Assembly: GCF_019429565.1 (NCBI RefSeq)
Contig: NZ_JAHXSA010000004.1
Span: 89,666-153,665, forward strand
Direction of reading: 5' to 3'
Length of the DNA stretch: 64,000 nucleotides
DNA from: Schaalia sp. ORNL0103
GTDB lineage: Bacteria > Actinomycetota > Actinomycetes > Actinomycetales > Actinomycetaceae
Shown here: piece after piece, positions 8,981-17,110 of the stretch
Layout of the letters: each line of letters opens with the position of its first letter
Position numbering within the stretch: position 1 is the stretch's first letter
Made by a program: the position numbers and the translations under genes
Notes under the pieces: model-generated
What the model was told of the DNA's origin: nothing
Seen by the model: only the letters and a program-made list of their open reading frames with translations
Databases searched by the model: none

Positions 8981-9026
8981 GAGGGGTGGGCGCGGGATGA
9001 AAGTCCCGCGCCCACCCCTCGCATTT
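8981..9026 (+). terminator. Terminator after upp
   Basis: A perfect 17-bp stem (8981-8997 with 9004-9020) around TGAAAG, followed by GCATTT. Confidence 0.85.
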
Positions 9027-9161
9027 ACTCAACAACAAAGGCGCAAATTAACCGACTTGGCTATTTGTAGCCCATTTTTCCTGATCACACCCTCGTGTGA
9101 CCTTGAGCGCTAAGCTCCCCAAGGCCTCGAAAATACCCTGCGTGCGTTTCATGCTTGTCAC

Positions 9162-9716
9162 ATGGCACTGATTCAGACCAATCCCAAGCGCCGCCGCTAC
9201 GGCGTCGCAGCAATCGCAGGTGTTCTCGGCGGCATCGTCTCCGCCATCGTGAAGTTCGGCTGGGAGGTGCCGCTGCCTCCGCGTACGCCCGAGCGCAACG
9301 CCACGAACCCGCCCCAGGAGCTGCTCCAGCAGCTGGGCCTCCCGGAGAGCGTCACCCACCTGTCCTACACCTTCAACGGTAACGAAGGACTCCCGTGGGT
9401 CTCCTTCATCGTCCACTTCGCGTTCTCGATCGGCTTCGCGGTCCTCTACTGCGTGCTGGCCGAGCGTTTCCCGCAGATCAAGCTCTGGCAGGGTGCCGCC
9501 TTCGGCATCTTCGTCTACGTGGCCTTCCACGTCGTCCTCATGCCGCTGATGGGCACCGTCCCGGCACCCTGGAACCAGCCCTTCGCGGAGCACTTCTCCG
9601 AGTTCTTCGGCCACATCATCTGGCTGTGGGCTATTGAAGTCTTCCGCCGCGACATGCGTAACCGCATCACGCACGAGCCGGACGCTGAGTTCCCGCTCGA
9701 GTCTCGCACCAACTGA
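9162..9716 (+). CDS. YagU/DUF1440-family inner-membrane protein
   Basis: A 184-residue protein with about four hydrophobic segments (roughly residues 16-34, 80-102, 106-128 and 140-158). WEVPLPPRTPERNATNPP, FGHIIWLWAIEVFRRD and the conserved spacing place it with the YagU (DUF1440) family; the E. coli member is linked to acid resistance. The exact function is unknown. No good ribosome binding site is visible before the ATG; CATGCT six bases upstream might be a weak -10 box for a leaderless transcript. It is a single-gene unit with a terminator on each side. Confidence 0.8.
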   Translation: MALIQTNPKRRRYGVAAIAGVLGGIVSAIVKFGWEVPLPPRTPERNATNPPQELLQQLGLPESVTHLSYTFNGNEGLPWVSFIVHFAFSIGFAVLYCVLAERFPQIKLWQGAAFGIFVYVAFHVVLMPLMGTVPAPWNQPFAEHFSEFFGHIIWLWAIEVFRRDMRNRITHEPDAEFPLESRTN

Positions 9717-9737
9717 TTCATCCGCTTGCGCGGACAG

Positions 9738-9781
9738 ACGGGTGGGCCCCGGAACCATACGGTTCCGGGGCCCACCCGTTA
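9738..9781. terminator. Bidirectional terminator between the YagU-like gene and metQ
   Basis: A 19-bp perfect stem (9738-9756 with 9761-9779) around ATAC lies between two convergent genes. Confidence 0.85.
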
Positions 9782-9846
9782 TCTCTGCGAGCCTTTCGGC
9801 CCTGCGTTCCGTCAGCCTCGACGCCAGCGCGCCCCAGCCTCGTGGA

Positions 9847-10677
9847 TCAGAACGCCGGGATGACCGAGCCGTCCGACCAGGTCTTCTCGATATACTGCTT
9901 GACCTCATCGGAGTGCAGGAGCTTCTCGAGCTTCGCGATGGCGTCGGCTTTCTTGGAGTCACCCTTCCAGACGAGGACGTTCACGGCCGGGTTGTCCACG
10001 GGGGACTCAACGACGAGGGCGTCACCGGAGATGGACTTGCCACCCTCCTGGGCGAAGTTGCCGTTGATGACCGCGTAGTCGAAGTCGTCGAGCGAACGGA
10101 CCAGCTGCGGGCCCTCAACCTCGCGGAAGTCGAAGTTCTTCAGCTTGGTGACGGTGTTGATGTTGACGTCGCCGTCACCCTCGGGGATCGAGACGAGGCC
10201 CTGGGTGGCCAGGAGCTCGAGCGCACGGGACTGGTTGGCCGTGTCGGAGATGATGCCAATCGTGCCGCCGTCGGGCAGCTCGTCGAGGGACTTGTGCTTG
10301 TTGGAGAACACGCCGAGGGGCTCGAGGTGGATACCCTCGCCGGCCTCGAAGTCGTAGCCGAACTGCTTCTCCGCATTCTCCAGGTAGGGAACGGTCTGGT
10401 AGAAGTTGGCGTCCAGGTCGCCGTCGTTCAGCGCGGTGTTGGGCTGGACGTAGTCGGTGTACTCAACGATGTCGAGCTTGATGCCCGCGTCCGCGGCCAG
10501 GTTGTCGTTGATGTAGGTGAGGATCTTCGCGTGGGGCGAGGGGGTCGCGCCCACGGTCAGGGTGACGACGTCCGAGGAGGAGCCGGAAGCGTCCGAGGAT
10601 GAGCCGCCGCCGCAGGCCGCCAGGCCCAGGGTGGCAACGGCCGCCAGGCCGATAGCTGCGAGAGAGCGGTGACGCAT
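9847..10677 (-). CDS. metQ: Methionine ABC transporter substrate-binding lipoprotein MetQ
   Basis: Captures methionine outside the membrane and delivers it to MetNI. The 276 residues begin with a lipoprotein signal, LGLAAC with Cys22 as the lipidated residue, followed by a Gly/Ser linker. The NLPA-family core is clear: VGATPSPHAKIL, DYVQPNTALNDGDLDANFYQ, and the C-terminal YIEKTWSDGSVIPAF. It is the last gene of a metN-metI-metQ operon, 71 bases after metI. Confidence 0.96.
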   Translation of the reverse strand: MRHRSLAAIGLAAVATLGLAACGGGSSSDASGSSSDVVTLTVGATPSPHAKILTYINDNLAADAGIKLDIVEYTDYVQPNTALNDGDLDANFYQTVPYLENAEKQFGYDFEAGEGIHLEPLGVFSNKHKSLDELPDGGTIGIISDTANQSRALELLATQGLVSIPEGDGDVNINTVTKLKNFDFREVEGPQLVRSLDDFDYAVINGNFAQEGGKSISGDALVVESPVDNPAVNVLVWKGDSKKADAIAKLEKLLHSDEVKQYIEKTWSDGSVIPAF

Positions 10678-10748
10678 GGTGTTTCTCTTTTCTTCTGCGT
10701 ACTGGATGGGATGGATGGCCGAGGCCGGGGTGGCCTGACCGGGGTCTG

Positions 10749-11480
10749 TCAGCGCGCGCGGTGGTCGACCAGGCGCGAGAGGATATCACCGATCAGCTGA
10801 ATGATCTGCACGATGATGATGATGGCGACGACAGTGGAGATCATGACGTCGTCCTGCCAGCGGTTGTAGCCGTAGTTGATGGCCATCTGGCCCAGGCCGC
10901 CGCCGCCGACGGCGCCCGCCATCGCGGAGTAGCCAATCAGGGTGATCGCCAGGGTCGTGACGGACTGGATGAGGGCCGGCATGGCCTCGCGAATGAGGAC
11001 ACCCCAGCGGATCTGACGGTTGGAGGCACCCATCATCTGTGCGGCCTCGATCTTGCCGGGATCGACGGCCAACAGGTTCGTCTCCACGAGACGCGCAAAG
11101 AAGGGCGCGGACAGGATGACGAGCGGCACGACGGTCGCGAGCGAGCCCGTGGACTTGCCAACGATCATCTTCGTGACCGGGATCAGCATGATGATGCCGA
11201 TGATGAAGGGCAGGGAACGCACGATATTCACGACGAAGGACACGGCCTGGTACACGCCCTTGTTCGGGGTGAGGCCGCCCTTGCCGGTCTGGACCAGGAG
11301 GAGCCCCAGGAGCGTGCCGATGATGACCGCAAAAATCGTGGACAGGCCCGTCATCATGAGGGTTTCGAAGATCGCGGGCACAAACTTATCGGTGAGGGCC
11401 GGGTTGTCAAACCACGTCGGGTCGCCCTTGCCCGCAGGCAGGAGCACCAGCGCGTAAGCGGCAGTGTGTGCGGCGGTCAT
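10749..11480 (-). CDS. metI: Methionine ABC transporter permease MetI
   Basis: Membrane-spanning partner of MetN. The 243-residue protein has five or so hydrophobic segments and the EAA loop GASNRQIRWGVLIREAMPAL that contacts the ATPase, followed by SAMAGAVGGGGLGQMAINYGY, a signature of the MetI subfamily. It overlaps metN by four bases (ATGA), indicating coupled translation. Confidence 0.96.
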   Translation of the reverse strand: MTAAHTAAYALVLLPAGKGDPTWFDNPALTDKFVPAIFETLMMTGLSTIFAVIIGTLLGLLLVQTGKGGLTPNKGVYQAVSFVVNIVRSLPFIIGIIMLIPVTKMIVGKSTGSLATVVPLVILSAPFFARLVETNLLAVDPGKIEAAQMMGASNRQIRWGVLIREAMPALIQSVTTLAITLIGYSAMAGAVGGGGLGQMAINYGYNRWQDDVMISTVVAIIIIVQIIQLIGDILSRLVDHRAR

Positions 11481-12499
11481 TGGTCCCTCACTTCCGCGTG
11501 GACGTTGTTCTTGCGCAGCTGCTCGATGATCTTGTCAGCGTGGTACGCGGGCACGGTCAGGGCCAGGCGCCCCACCTGCACGCTGCCGAGGGACTCGAAG
11601 GTTCCCGCGGTCACGTCAGCGCCCATCGACGAGGCCAGGCGCAGGACCGTGGCGCCCGTGGGAACGCCCGGGTGCGAGGTGAAGACGACGTCGAGGAGGA
11701 CGGTGCCAGCCGCATTCGGCTCGAAGCGACTGTCGGCGGATTCCGTCGAAACCGACTCAACGACAGGCATGGGAACCAGTTCGCGGGCCAGCGGAGTCGA
11801 AGGATCGGCCACGACCTCTTCGAGGGGGCCGGTCTGCAGGACCTGCCCGTGGCCGAGGAGGGTCACGGAGTCACAGATCTCGCGGACGACGGCCATCTCG
11901 TGGGTGATGACGACGACGGTGACGCCTGAGACGTCGCGCACGTGGCGCAGCAGGGAGAGGATCTGAGCGGTCGACTCGGTGTCGAGCGCGCTGGTCGGCT
12001 CGTCGCACAGGAGCACGGCGGGGTAGTCAGCCAGGGCGCGGGCGATGCCGACGCGCTGGCGCTGGCCACCCGACAGCTGGGACGGGTAGGAATCACCGCG
12101 ACCTTCGAGGCCCACGAGCGCGAGGAGCTCCTCGACGCGCTCACGGCGCTGCGCACGAGGCACACCGGCGAGCTTCAGCGGGTAGCCGATGTTGTCGGCG
12201 GCGGTGCGAGCGTCCAGGAGGTTTGCGGCCTGGAAGACCATGCCGATACGGCGACGGGCGGCGCGCAGCGCGGAACCCGTCAGGGTCGCCAGATCGAGGC
12301 CGTCGACGACGATGTGGCCCTCGGTGGGCTTCTCCAGGGCCGTCAGACACCGGATGAGGGTGGACTTACCGGCGCCAGAGCGTCCCACGATCCCGTGGAT
12401 CGAGCCGCGATCGACGTGCAGGTTCACCCCATCGAGCGCGACGACTTGGCCGCCGTTTTTCACGGGGTAGACCTTGGACACCCCGGTGAGGTCAATCAT
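11477..12499 (-). CDS. metN: Methionine ABC transporter ATP-binding protein MetN
   Basis: ATPase of the methionine importer. It carries Walker A GRSGAGKST, signature LSGGQRQRVGIARAL, Walker B VLLCDEPTSALD and H-loop THE. A C-terminal NIL domain of about 90 residues binds methionine and inhibits transport in related MetN proteins. GGAG lies six bases before ATG 12499 but directly abuts an ATG at 12505, so 12499 is preferred. The 150-base leader toward crcB shows no SAM riboswitch I could recognise. Confidence 0.96.
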   Translation of the reverse strand: MIDLTGVSKVYPVKNGGQVVALDGVNLHVDRGSIHGIVGRSGAGKSTLIRCLTALEKPTEGHIVVDGLDLATLTGSALRAARRRIGMVFQAANLLDARTAADNIGYPLKLAGVPRAQRRERVEELLALVGLEGRGDSYPSQLSGGQRQRVGIARALADYPAVLLCDEPTSALDTESTAQILSLLRHVRDVSGVTVVVITHEMAVVREICDSVTLLGHGQVLQTGPLEEVVADPSTPLARELVPMPVVESVSTESADSRFEPNAAGTVLLDVVFTSHPGVPTGATVLRLASSMGADVTAGTFESLGSVQVGRLALTVPAYHADKIIEQLRKNNVHAEVRDQ

Positions 12500-12649
12500 G
12501 TGCATCTCCGTTACTGGGCCGCACGGCCCGCAACATCAGCATATGAGGGCCACGCGCGCGAGCGCTCGGAATGCTGTTACAAAACGCCGTATCGTGGCTA
12601 AACCCTCACCCATCAGCCCGCATTGTGGCTCCAGGTGCGCGACAAACTC

Positions 12650-13021
12650 CTATCCGGCACAGGCGATGCCGGCCAGGGCCGCACCCCACGAGGCCGCCCA
12701 CGTACCGAGGGCCAGGGCGAGGCTGCGCCACCGGAACCCGTCCGCCCACAGGGTCACCGCGTCCACGAGCGCCGTCGAAAACGTCGTGAAACCACCCAGG
12801 AAGCCCGTCGACACGATCGGCATGAGGCCTGCGGGCACCAGCTGAGTGGCCGCGCCGGCCAGGAAACACCCGATGACGTTGACGACCAGGATGCCGAGCT
12901 TCGCCCCCGCCGGGTCGCCCCACGAGTCCAGGGCGCGTTGCACTCCCCGGTCCAGCCAGAAGCGGGCGCACGCGCCTACGCCACCGGCCAGGGCCACGAA
13001 GAGTAACGTCGATCCGCTCAT
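12650..13021 (-). CDS. crcB: Fluoride channel subunit CrcB (second of pair)
   Basis: A 123-residue four-helix protein with the CrcB/Fluc hallmarks GGVGACARF, VNVIGCFLAG and GFLGGFTTFST. The Fluc family forms dimeric channels that expel fluoride. It overlaps the upstream crcB paralogue by four bases (ATGA), so the two are translated together and probably form a heterodimer, as is usual for paired crcB genes in Gram-positive bacteria. Confidence 0.93.
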   Translation of the reverse strand: MSGSTLLFVALAGGVGACARFWLDRGVQRALDSWGDPAGAKLGILVVNVIGCFLAGAATQLVPAGLMPIVSTGFLGGFTTFSTALVDAVTLWADGFRWRSLALALGTWAASWGAALAGIACAG

Positions 13022-13482
13022 GCTCGCCCCTCCTCACCGCTCGCTAGCTGCACTCCCGTGCGGCTACACAGCCACTCCCCCACGCGCATACCCGCCCAGG
13101 CACAGGCACCACCCAGCGCCAGGAGACCGAGGGACTGAGAGACGGCCTCGACAATTCCATTGAGCGAGGCGTATCCCACCGACGCGACGATGTATGTCCC
13201 GTACGTCGTAAACGCGCCCGCAAAACCCGTGCCGACCAGGAGCTTCAGGGATTTCAGCGACGCCGTATTCCGCGATCCTCGCGCGAGGCGCCCCGCCACC
13301 CACGCGGCCAGCGTGCCCAGGAGGAACGCGCCGACGGCGTTGACCGTCAGCGTCGACCACGACAGAAACAATCCGCGCACCGGCGAGGCCTTCGCGACCT
13401 CGTCCAAGCCGGCGCGCGCAGCCGTCCCCACGACCCCGCCCACGAAGACCGCCAACCAGTCGGGCACCCGAAAACTCACCAT
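13018..13482 (-). CDS. crcB: Fluoride channel subunit CrcB (first of pair)
   Basis: A CrcB/Fluc paralogue with GGVVGTAARAGLD, LTVNAVGAFLLG and VGTGFAGAFTTYGTY. ATG 13482 is taken because TACAGT ends seven bases upstream, matching the leaderless promoters of neighbouring genes; a GTG at 13491 would add MGC. With this start the protein has 154 residues. I looked for a fluoride riboswitch upstream and did not see one; the promoter is only about 80 bp long and shared with divergent gluQ. Confidence 0.9.
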   Translation of the reverse strand: MVSFRVPDWLAVFVGGVVGTAARAGLDEVAKASPVRGLFLSWSTLTVNAVGAFLLGTLAAWVAGRLARGSRNTASLKSLKLLVGTGFAGAFTTYGTYIVASVGYASLNGIVEAVSQSLGLLALGGACAWAGMRVGEWLCSRTGVQLASGEEGRA

Positions 13483-13562
13483 GCACCCCACTGTACGCCT
13501 GCGCCACTACCACCCGGGGAGGCGGATCCCGAGGGGCGGCCACCGCCTCGTACACTGGGCAC

Positions 13563-14477
13563 ATGACGAACACCGGACGATTCGCGCCCTCCCCTACGGG
13601 CGACTTTCACCTGGGCAACCTGCGCACCGCGATCCTCGCGTGGGCGTGGGCGCGCACGACCGGGCGGCGATTCGTCCTGCGCATCGAGGACATCGACCGC
13701 GAACGCGCAGGGTCCGCCGAGCGCCAGATCGAGGACCTGGCGGCGATCGGGGTCGACTGGGACGGCGAACCCCTCATCCAAACCGAGCGGGCCGACGCGC
13801 ACGAGGCCGCCCTGGCGTCGCTGGCCGCGCGCGGGCTCATCTTCGAGTGCTACTGCTCCCGCCGCGATATCCGCGAGGCCGCCTCCGCACCGCACGTCCC
13901 ACCCGGCCACTACCCGGGCACCTGCCTGACGCTGAGCGAGTCCGAACGCGACGAAAAGCGCGCGGCTTTGGCTGCCCTGGGGCGCGCCCCCGCGCTGCGC
14001 CTGGCCGCCCCCTCACCCGAGTGGACCGTGTTCGACGAGCTGCACGGCTCCTACACCGGGGCTGTCGACCACTTCGTCGTGCGCCGCGCGGACGGCGTGC
14101 CCGCCTACAACCTCGCGGCCGTCGTCGACGACGCGTTCCAGGGCGTCGACCAGGTCGTGCGCGGCTTCGACCTGCTCTCCCAGGCGCCCGCGCAAGCCCA
14201 GCTGGCGCACCTGCTCGGAGCCCCCGAGCCGACGTACGCGCACGTGCCCCTCGCGCTCGCGCCCTCGGGGGCCCGGTTGGCCAAGCGCGACGGCGCCGTC
14301 ACCCTCTCTGACCTACGAGGCCTGGGCTGGTCCACCGAGGACGTCGTGGCGTTTATCGGTTCCTCCCTGGGAGTGCCCGGGGCGCGTTGCGCCTCCGACA
14401 TCGCGGATGCTCTGGGGATTGCAGGATTGCGTTCTTTGTCGACCGAGCCGTGGGTCGTGACGCCTCCCAGTTCCTGA
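13563..14477 (+). CDS. gluQ: Glutamyl-Q tRNA(Asp) synthetase
   Basis: A truncated glutamyl-tRNA synthetase paralogue that glutamylates queuosine in tRNA-Asp. The 304 residues comprise only the catalytic core: RFAPSPTGDFHLGNLRTA (HIGH region), zinc-type residues in CYCSRRDI and HYPGTC, and RLAKRDG in place of KMSKS. The anticodon-binding domain of GltX is absent. The ATG is six bases after TACACT, so it is probably leaderless and is divergent from crcB. Such a protein implies queuosine-modified tRNA, but no queuosine synthesis genes are in the window. Confidence 0.93.
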   Translation: MTNTGRFAPSPTGDFHLGNLRTAILAWAWARTTGRRFVLRIEDIDRERAGSAERQIEDLAAIGVDWDGEPLIQTERADAHEAALASLAARGLIFECYCSRRDIREAASAPHVPPGHYPGTCLTLSESERDEKRAALAALGRAPALRLAAPSPEWTVFDELHGSYTGAVDHFVVRRADGVPAYNLAAVVDDAFQGVDQVVRGFDLLSQAPAQAQLAHLLGAPEPTYAHVPLALAPSGARLAKRDGAVTLSDLRGLGWSTEDVVAFIGSSLGVPGARCASDIADALGIAGLRSLSTEPWVVTPPSS

Positions 14478-14480
14478 GGA

Positions 14481-14876
14481 CTGCTTGTAACCCCACGGGT
14501 GTTCCGGGTGCCGCGTGTGCTTAGTTAGGCCGGGCTGCTTTGTGCGCCCGTGGGCGGCGGCCCGCCCGCGAGCCGTCCGCGCCGCGAGCTTCGCTCGGCG
14601 CGTCGTCTCGAAGCCCGGCCAGGCCCCGCCGCCGCCCACGGGCACCGCAGCCTGGCCCACCGATCCCTCCGGGGCGCCCTCCACACCGGCGGCGCTGGGT
14701 CGCTGATGTGTGCTCTGCGCGTCGACTCGTTGTCCGGACAGGCACTGCCGCCGCCCACGGGCACCGCAGCCAGGCCCACCAGTCCCTCCGGCGCCCTCCA
14801 CACCAGTGGTGTCTGGTCGCTGATCGTGGCTCGGCGCGTCGTCTCGAAGCCCGGCCAGGCACTGCCGCCGCCCATC
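14481..14876. repeat. GC-rich composite repeat C with tandem units of about 118 bp
   Basis: Downstream of gluQ. It starts with CTGCTTGT and CCCCACGGGTGTTCCGGG (also at about 34459-34492) and contains GGCCGGGCTGCTT from 14528 onward (also at 63915). Tandem units then follow, marked by CCGCCGCCCA at 14629, 14748 and 14865 (periods 119 and 117 bp); the phrase CCCTCC..CCCTCCACACC is repeated in each. Open frames here are artefacts of GC richness. Confidence 0.75.
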
Positions 14877-14989
14877 AATTTCGCACGTAATTCCCCTGCG
14901 GCTTGTTCAAACATTGAATTTGCATAGTTGGAATTGCAACGTTTTTGGGGTGTGTCGAAAAATGACCACGATAAATTACGTGCGAAATT
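14877..14989. repeat. Dispersed 113-bp inverted-repeat element B, copy 1
   Basis: The ends are a perfect 16-bp inverted repeat, AATTTCGCACGTAATT and AATTACGTGCGAAATT. Inside are a small palindrome TTCAAACATTGAA and the word GGAATTGCAACG. It is AT-rich compared with its surroundings. Two other copies (34671, 41036) are also exactly 113 bp. It has no coding capacity, so it looks like a MITE or a conserved structured element. Confidence 0.88.
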
Positions 14990-15076
14990 TGGGAGGCGGT
15001 GGTGTCGTTGCTGCCCGCGGACGTCGCAGGTAGGCCCGTGGATCCTTCGAAGCCGCCGCGCCTCCAGGGATACGAC

Positions 15077-15106
15077 AGAGGCGGGACCCCGAAGGATCCC
15101 GCCTCT
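15077..15106 (-). terminator. Terminator of the superoxide dismutase gene
   Basis: AGAGGCGGGA (15077-15086) pairs with TCCCGCCTCT (15097-15106). It lies about 110 bases after the sod stop codon. Confidence 0.55.
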
Positions 15107-15214
15107 CGTTGCGTGCGGTGGCCGCGCCGTCTGCGCCGATAAGCCAGCGCCGGAAACTCAGTGCCCGAGCCTCAGCTCGGTAACAACGGTCGCGGTCGCG
15201 TCAGGCGCGAACGC

Positions 15215-15898
15215 TCAGTTCTTCCACCAGCCCTTGACGGTGTCGACCGCGTGGGCGCCCAGGTCGGTCAGCGCGGAGTGGGCGTTGACCAGGCCGGAGG
15301 ACAGGCGGGCGGCCTGGAAGCGGGAAGCGACGTTCTCCCAGTTCACAACGTTCCACCAGGCCTTGACGTAGTCGGCCTTGACGTTGAGGTAATCCAGGTA
15401 GAAGGCGTGCTCCCACATGTCGATCATGAGCAGCGGAACGGTCGCGACCGGGATGTTGCCCTGCTGGTCGGTCATCTGGTAGGTGACGAGGCGCTTGCCG
15501 ACGGTGTCCCATGCGAGGACGGCCCAGCCGGAGCCCTGCAGGCCCAGGGCGGCGGCGGCGAACTGAGCCTGGAAGGACTCAAAGGAGCCGAAGAACTCGT
15601 CGATGGCGGCACCGAGCTCACCCTCGGGGCGCGAGGCGCCCTCGCCGGTCATGTTGGTCCAGAAGATGGAGTGGTTGGTGTGACCGCCCAGGTTGAAGGC
15701 CAGGTTCTTCTCCCACAGGTTGATCGCGGCGAAGTCGCCGGACTCGCGGGCGGCGGCCAGCTTCTCGAGGGCGGCGTTCGCGCCGGCCACGTAGTTGGCG
15801 TGGTGCTTGGAGTGGTGCAGCTCCATGATGCGGCCGGAGATGTGGGGCTCGAGAGCGGCGTAATCGTAAGGAAGTTCGGGCAGGGTGTAGACGGTCAT
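15215..15898 (-). CDS. sodA: Superoxide dismutase, Mn-type (Mn/Fe family)
   Basis: Converts superoxide to oxygen and peroxide. The 227 residues contain the metal ligands in MELHHSKHH, the [10 protein letters not shown] motif, and [11 protein letters not shown]. Gly in GGH together with Gln in LQGSGW is the residue pattern usual for manganese enzymes, although a cambialistic enzyme is possible. AGGAGGAGC lies just before the ATG. It is transcribed alone toward a repeat-rich intergenic region. Confidence 0.95.
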   Translation of the reverse strand: MTVYTLPELPYDYAALEPHISGRIMELHHSKHHANYVAGANAALEKLAAARESGDFAAINLWEKNLAFNLGGHTNHSIFWTNMTGEGASRPEGELGAAIDEFFGSFESFQAQFAAAALGLQGSGWAVLAWDTVGKRLVTYQMTDQQGNIPVATVPLLMIDMWEHAFYLDYLNVKADYVKAWWNVVNWENVASRFQAARLSSGLVNAHSALTDLGAHAVDTVKGWWKN

Positions 15899-16007
15899 GA
15901 TGCTCCTCCTGGGCCTTGTCGTCGTTTGTCTGTTGACTCCAAGGGTAGTACTTAAGTCCCGCCTTGCGTAGGGGTTATGTGTCACCTTTCGCGCAGTGCG
16001 ATCAACG

Positions 16008-16049
16008 ACGAGGCCGGGGCTGGGTCTCGCGACCATGCCTCGGCCTCGT
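16008..16049 (-). terminator. Terminator of the DUF808 gene
   Basis: ACGAGGCC (16008-16015) pairs with GGCCTCGT (16042-16049), with further G/C pairs inside. It belongs to a set of terminators in this window built on the word ACGAGGCC. Confidence 0.6.
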
Positions 16050-16063
16050 GAAACGATAGACGA

Positions 16064-17032
16064 TCAGGCCTTCGCGCGCGCTCGACGCACGAGTACAGAA
16101 ACGCCCACGACGATCCACGCGATGACGGCACCGAGGATGACGCCGAAGATGCCGGACAGGAGAGTCTCGACCAGCCAGGTCACGAATCCGCCCGCGCCGG
16201 ACACCGCGTGCTCGGCGACTTCGAGGATGTGGTGGAAGACGGGGACGCCGACCTCGGCGAGGTTCTCGATGACCAGGTGACCGCCGACCCACAGCATCGC
16301 GACCGTGCCGACGACCCCGATGACGCTGAAGATGTGCGGCATGACGCGAACGATCGTGCGGCCCACGTTGTCGACGGGGCCGGGGCGATTGTCCTCGGGA
16401 CCGAGCGCGCCCTTGGCGAGGTGGAGGCCGAAGTCGTCGGCCTTCACGAGCAGCGCGACGAGGCCGTACACGAAGAACGTCATGAAGAAGGCGACAGCGA
16501 TGAGGACGGCGACGCGCATCATGCCGGTCTCGTTGGACAGGCCGGCCATGGATACGAGCATAATTTCGGCGCTGAGGATCAGGTCGGTGCGGGTCGCCGA
16601 AGCGACGATGCCCTTCTCGAGCTCCTCCGCGGAGGTGGCGCCACCCTCCTCGTGCTCCTCGTGGTGGCCGGGCAGCCAGCCGAGCTTCTCGAGGACCTTT
16701 TCCCCGCCCTCGAAGCACAGGTACGCGCCGCCCACGATCAGCAGGAATGGCAGGGCCTGCGGGGCCAGCCACGTGAGCAGGAGCGCGATCGGCAGGATGA
16801 TGAACAGCTTGTTGATGAGGGAGCCGCGCGCGATCTTGCCGATGATGGGCAGCTCGCGCGCCGAGCTCAGGCCCGACACGTACTGAGGCGTCACCGCGGT
16901 GTCGTCGATGACGACGCCCACTGCCTTAGAGGAGGCCTTGACGGCGTTGGCCGCGACGTCGTCAATCGACGAGGCTGTGACCTTTGCGAGGGTCGCGATA
17001 TCGTCGAGCAGTGCGACAAGTCCACCGGACAT
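16064..17032 (-). CDS. DUF808 (YedI-family) inner-membrane protein
   Basis: A 322-residue membrane protein. The N-terminal MSGGLVALLDDIATLAK and the following DDTAVTPQYV are typical of the DUF808/YedI family, whose biochemical role is unknown. About six hydrophobic segments follow (approximately residues 75-100, 165-190, 225-250 and 280-310 are the clearest), plus a His/Glu-rich loop GHHEEHEEGG. GAGGAGG precedes ATG 17032. The frame continues open upstream, but that part is antisense to the methyltransferase gene and is rejected. It is divergent from that gene, with about 78 bases between the starts. Confidence 0.85.
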   Translation of the reverse strand: MSGGLVALLDDIATLAKVTASSIDDVAANAVKASSKAVGVVIDDTAVTPQYVSGLSSARELPIIGKIARGSLINKLFIILPIALLLTWLAPQALPFLLIVGGAYLCFEGGEKVLEKLGWLPGHHEEHEEGGATSAEELEKGIVASATRTDLILSAEIMLVSMAGLSNETGMMRVAVLIAVAFFMTFFVYGLVALLVKADDFGLHLAKGALGPEDNRPGPVDNVGRTIVRVMPHIFSVIGVVGTVAMLWVGGHLVIENLAEVGVPVFHHILEVAEHAVSGAGGFVTWLVETLLSGIFGVILGAVIAWIVVGVSVLVRRARAKA

Positions 17033-17110
17033 GGGTTTCCTCCTCTGAGAGGGGCGTGAGGCTCCTGGTTGGGTACCCGCGCATTGTACGCGTGGGGATA
17101 GGCTTGAGTC

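Noticed and set aside
12500..12649. SAM riboswitch before metN
   Set aside because: I looked for SAM-I, SAM-II and SAM-IV core sequences on the coding strand and saw none.
13483..13562. Fluoride riboswitch before crcB
   Set aside because: The region is only about 80 bp, is filled by two divergent leaderless promoters, and has no recognisable crcB-motif RNA.
14313..14890. Several open frames on both strands after gluQ
   Set aside because: They read through the tandem GC-rich repeat C, and the peptide repeats merely mirror the DNA repeat.
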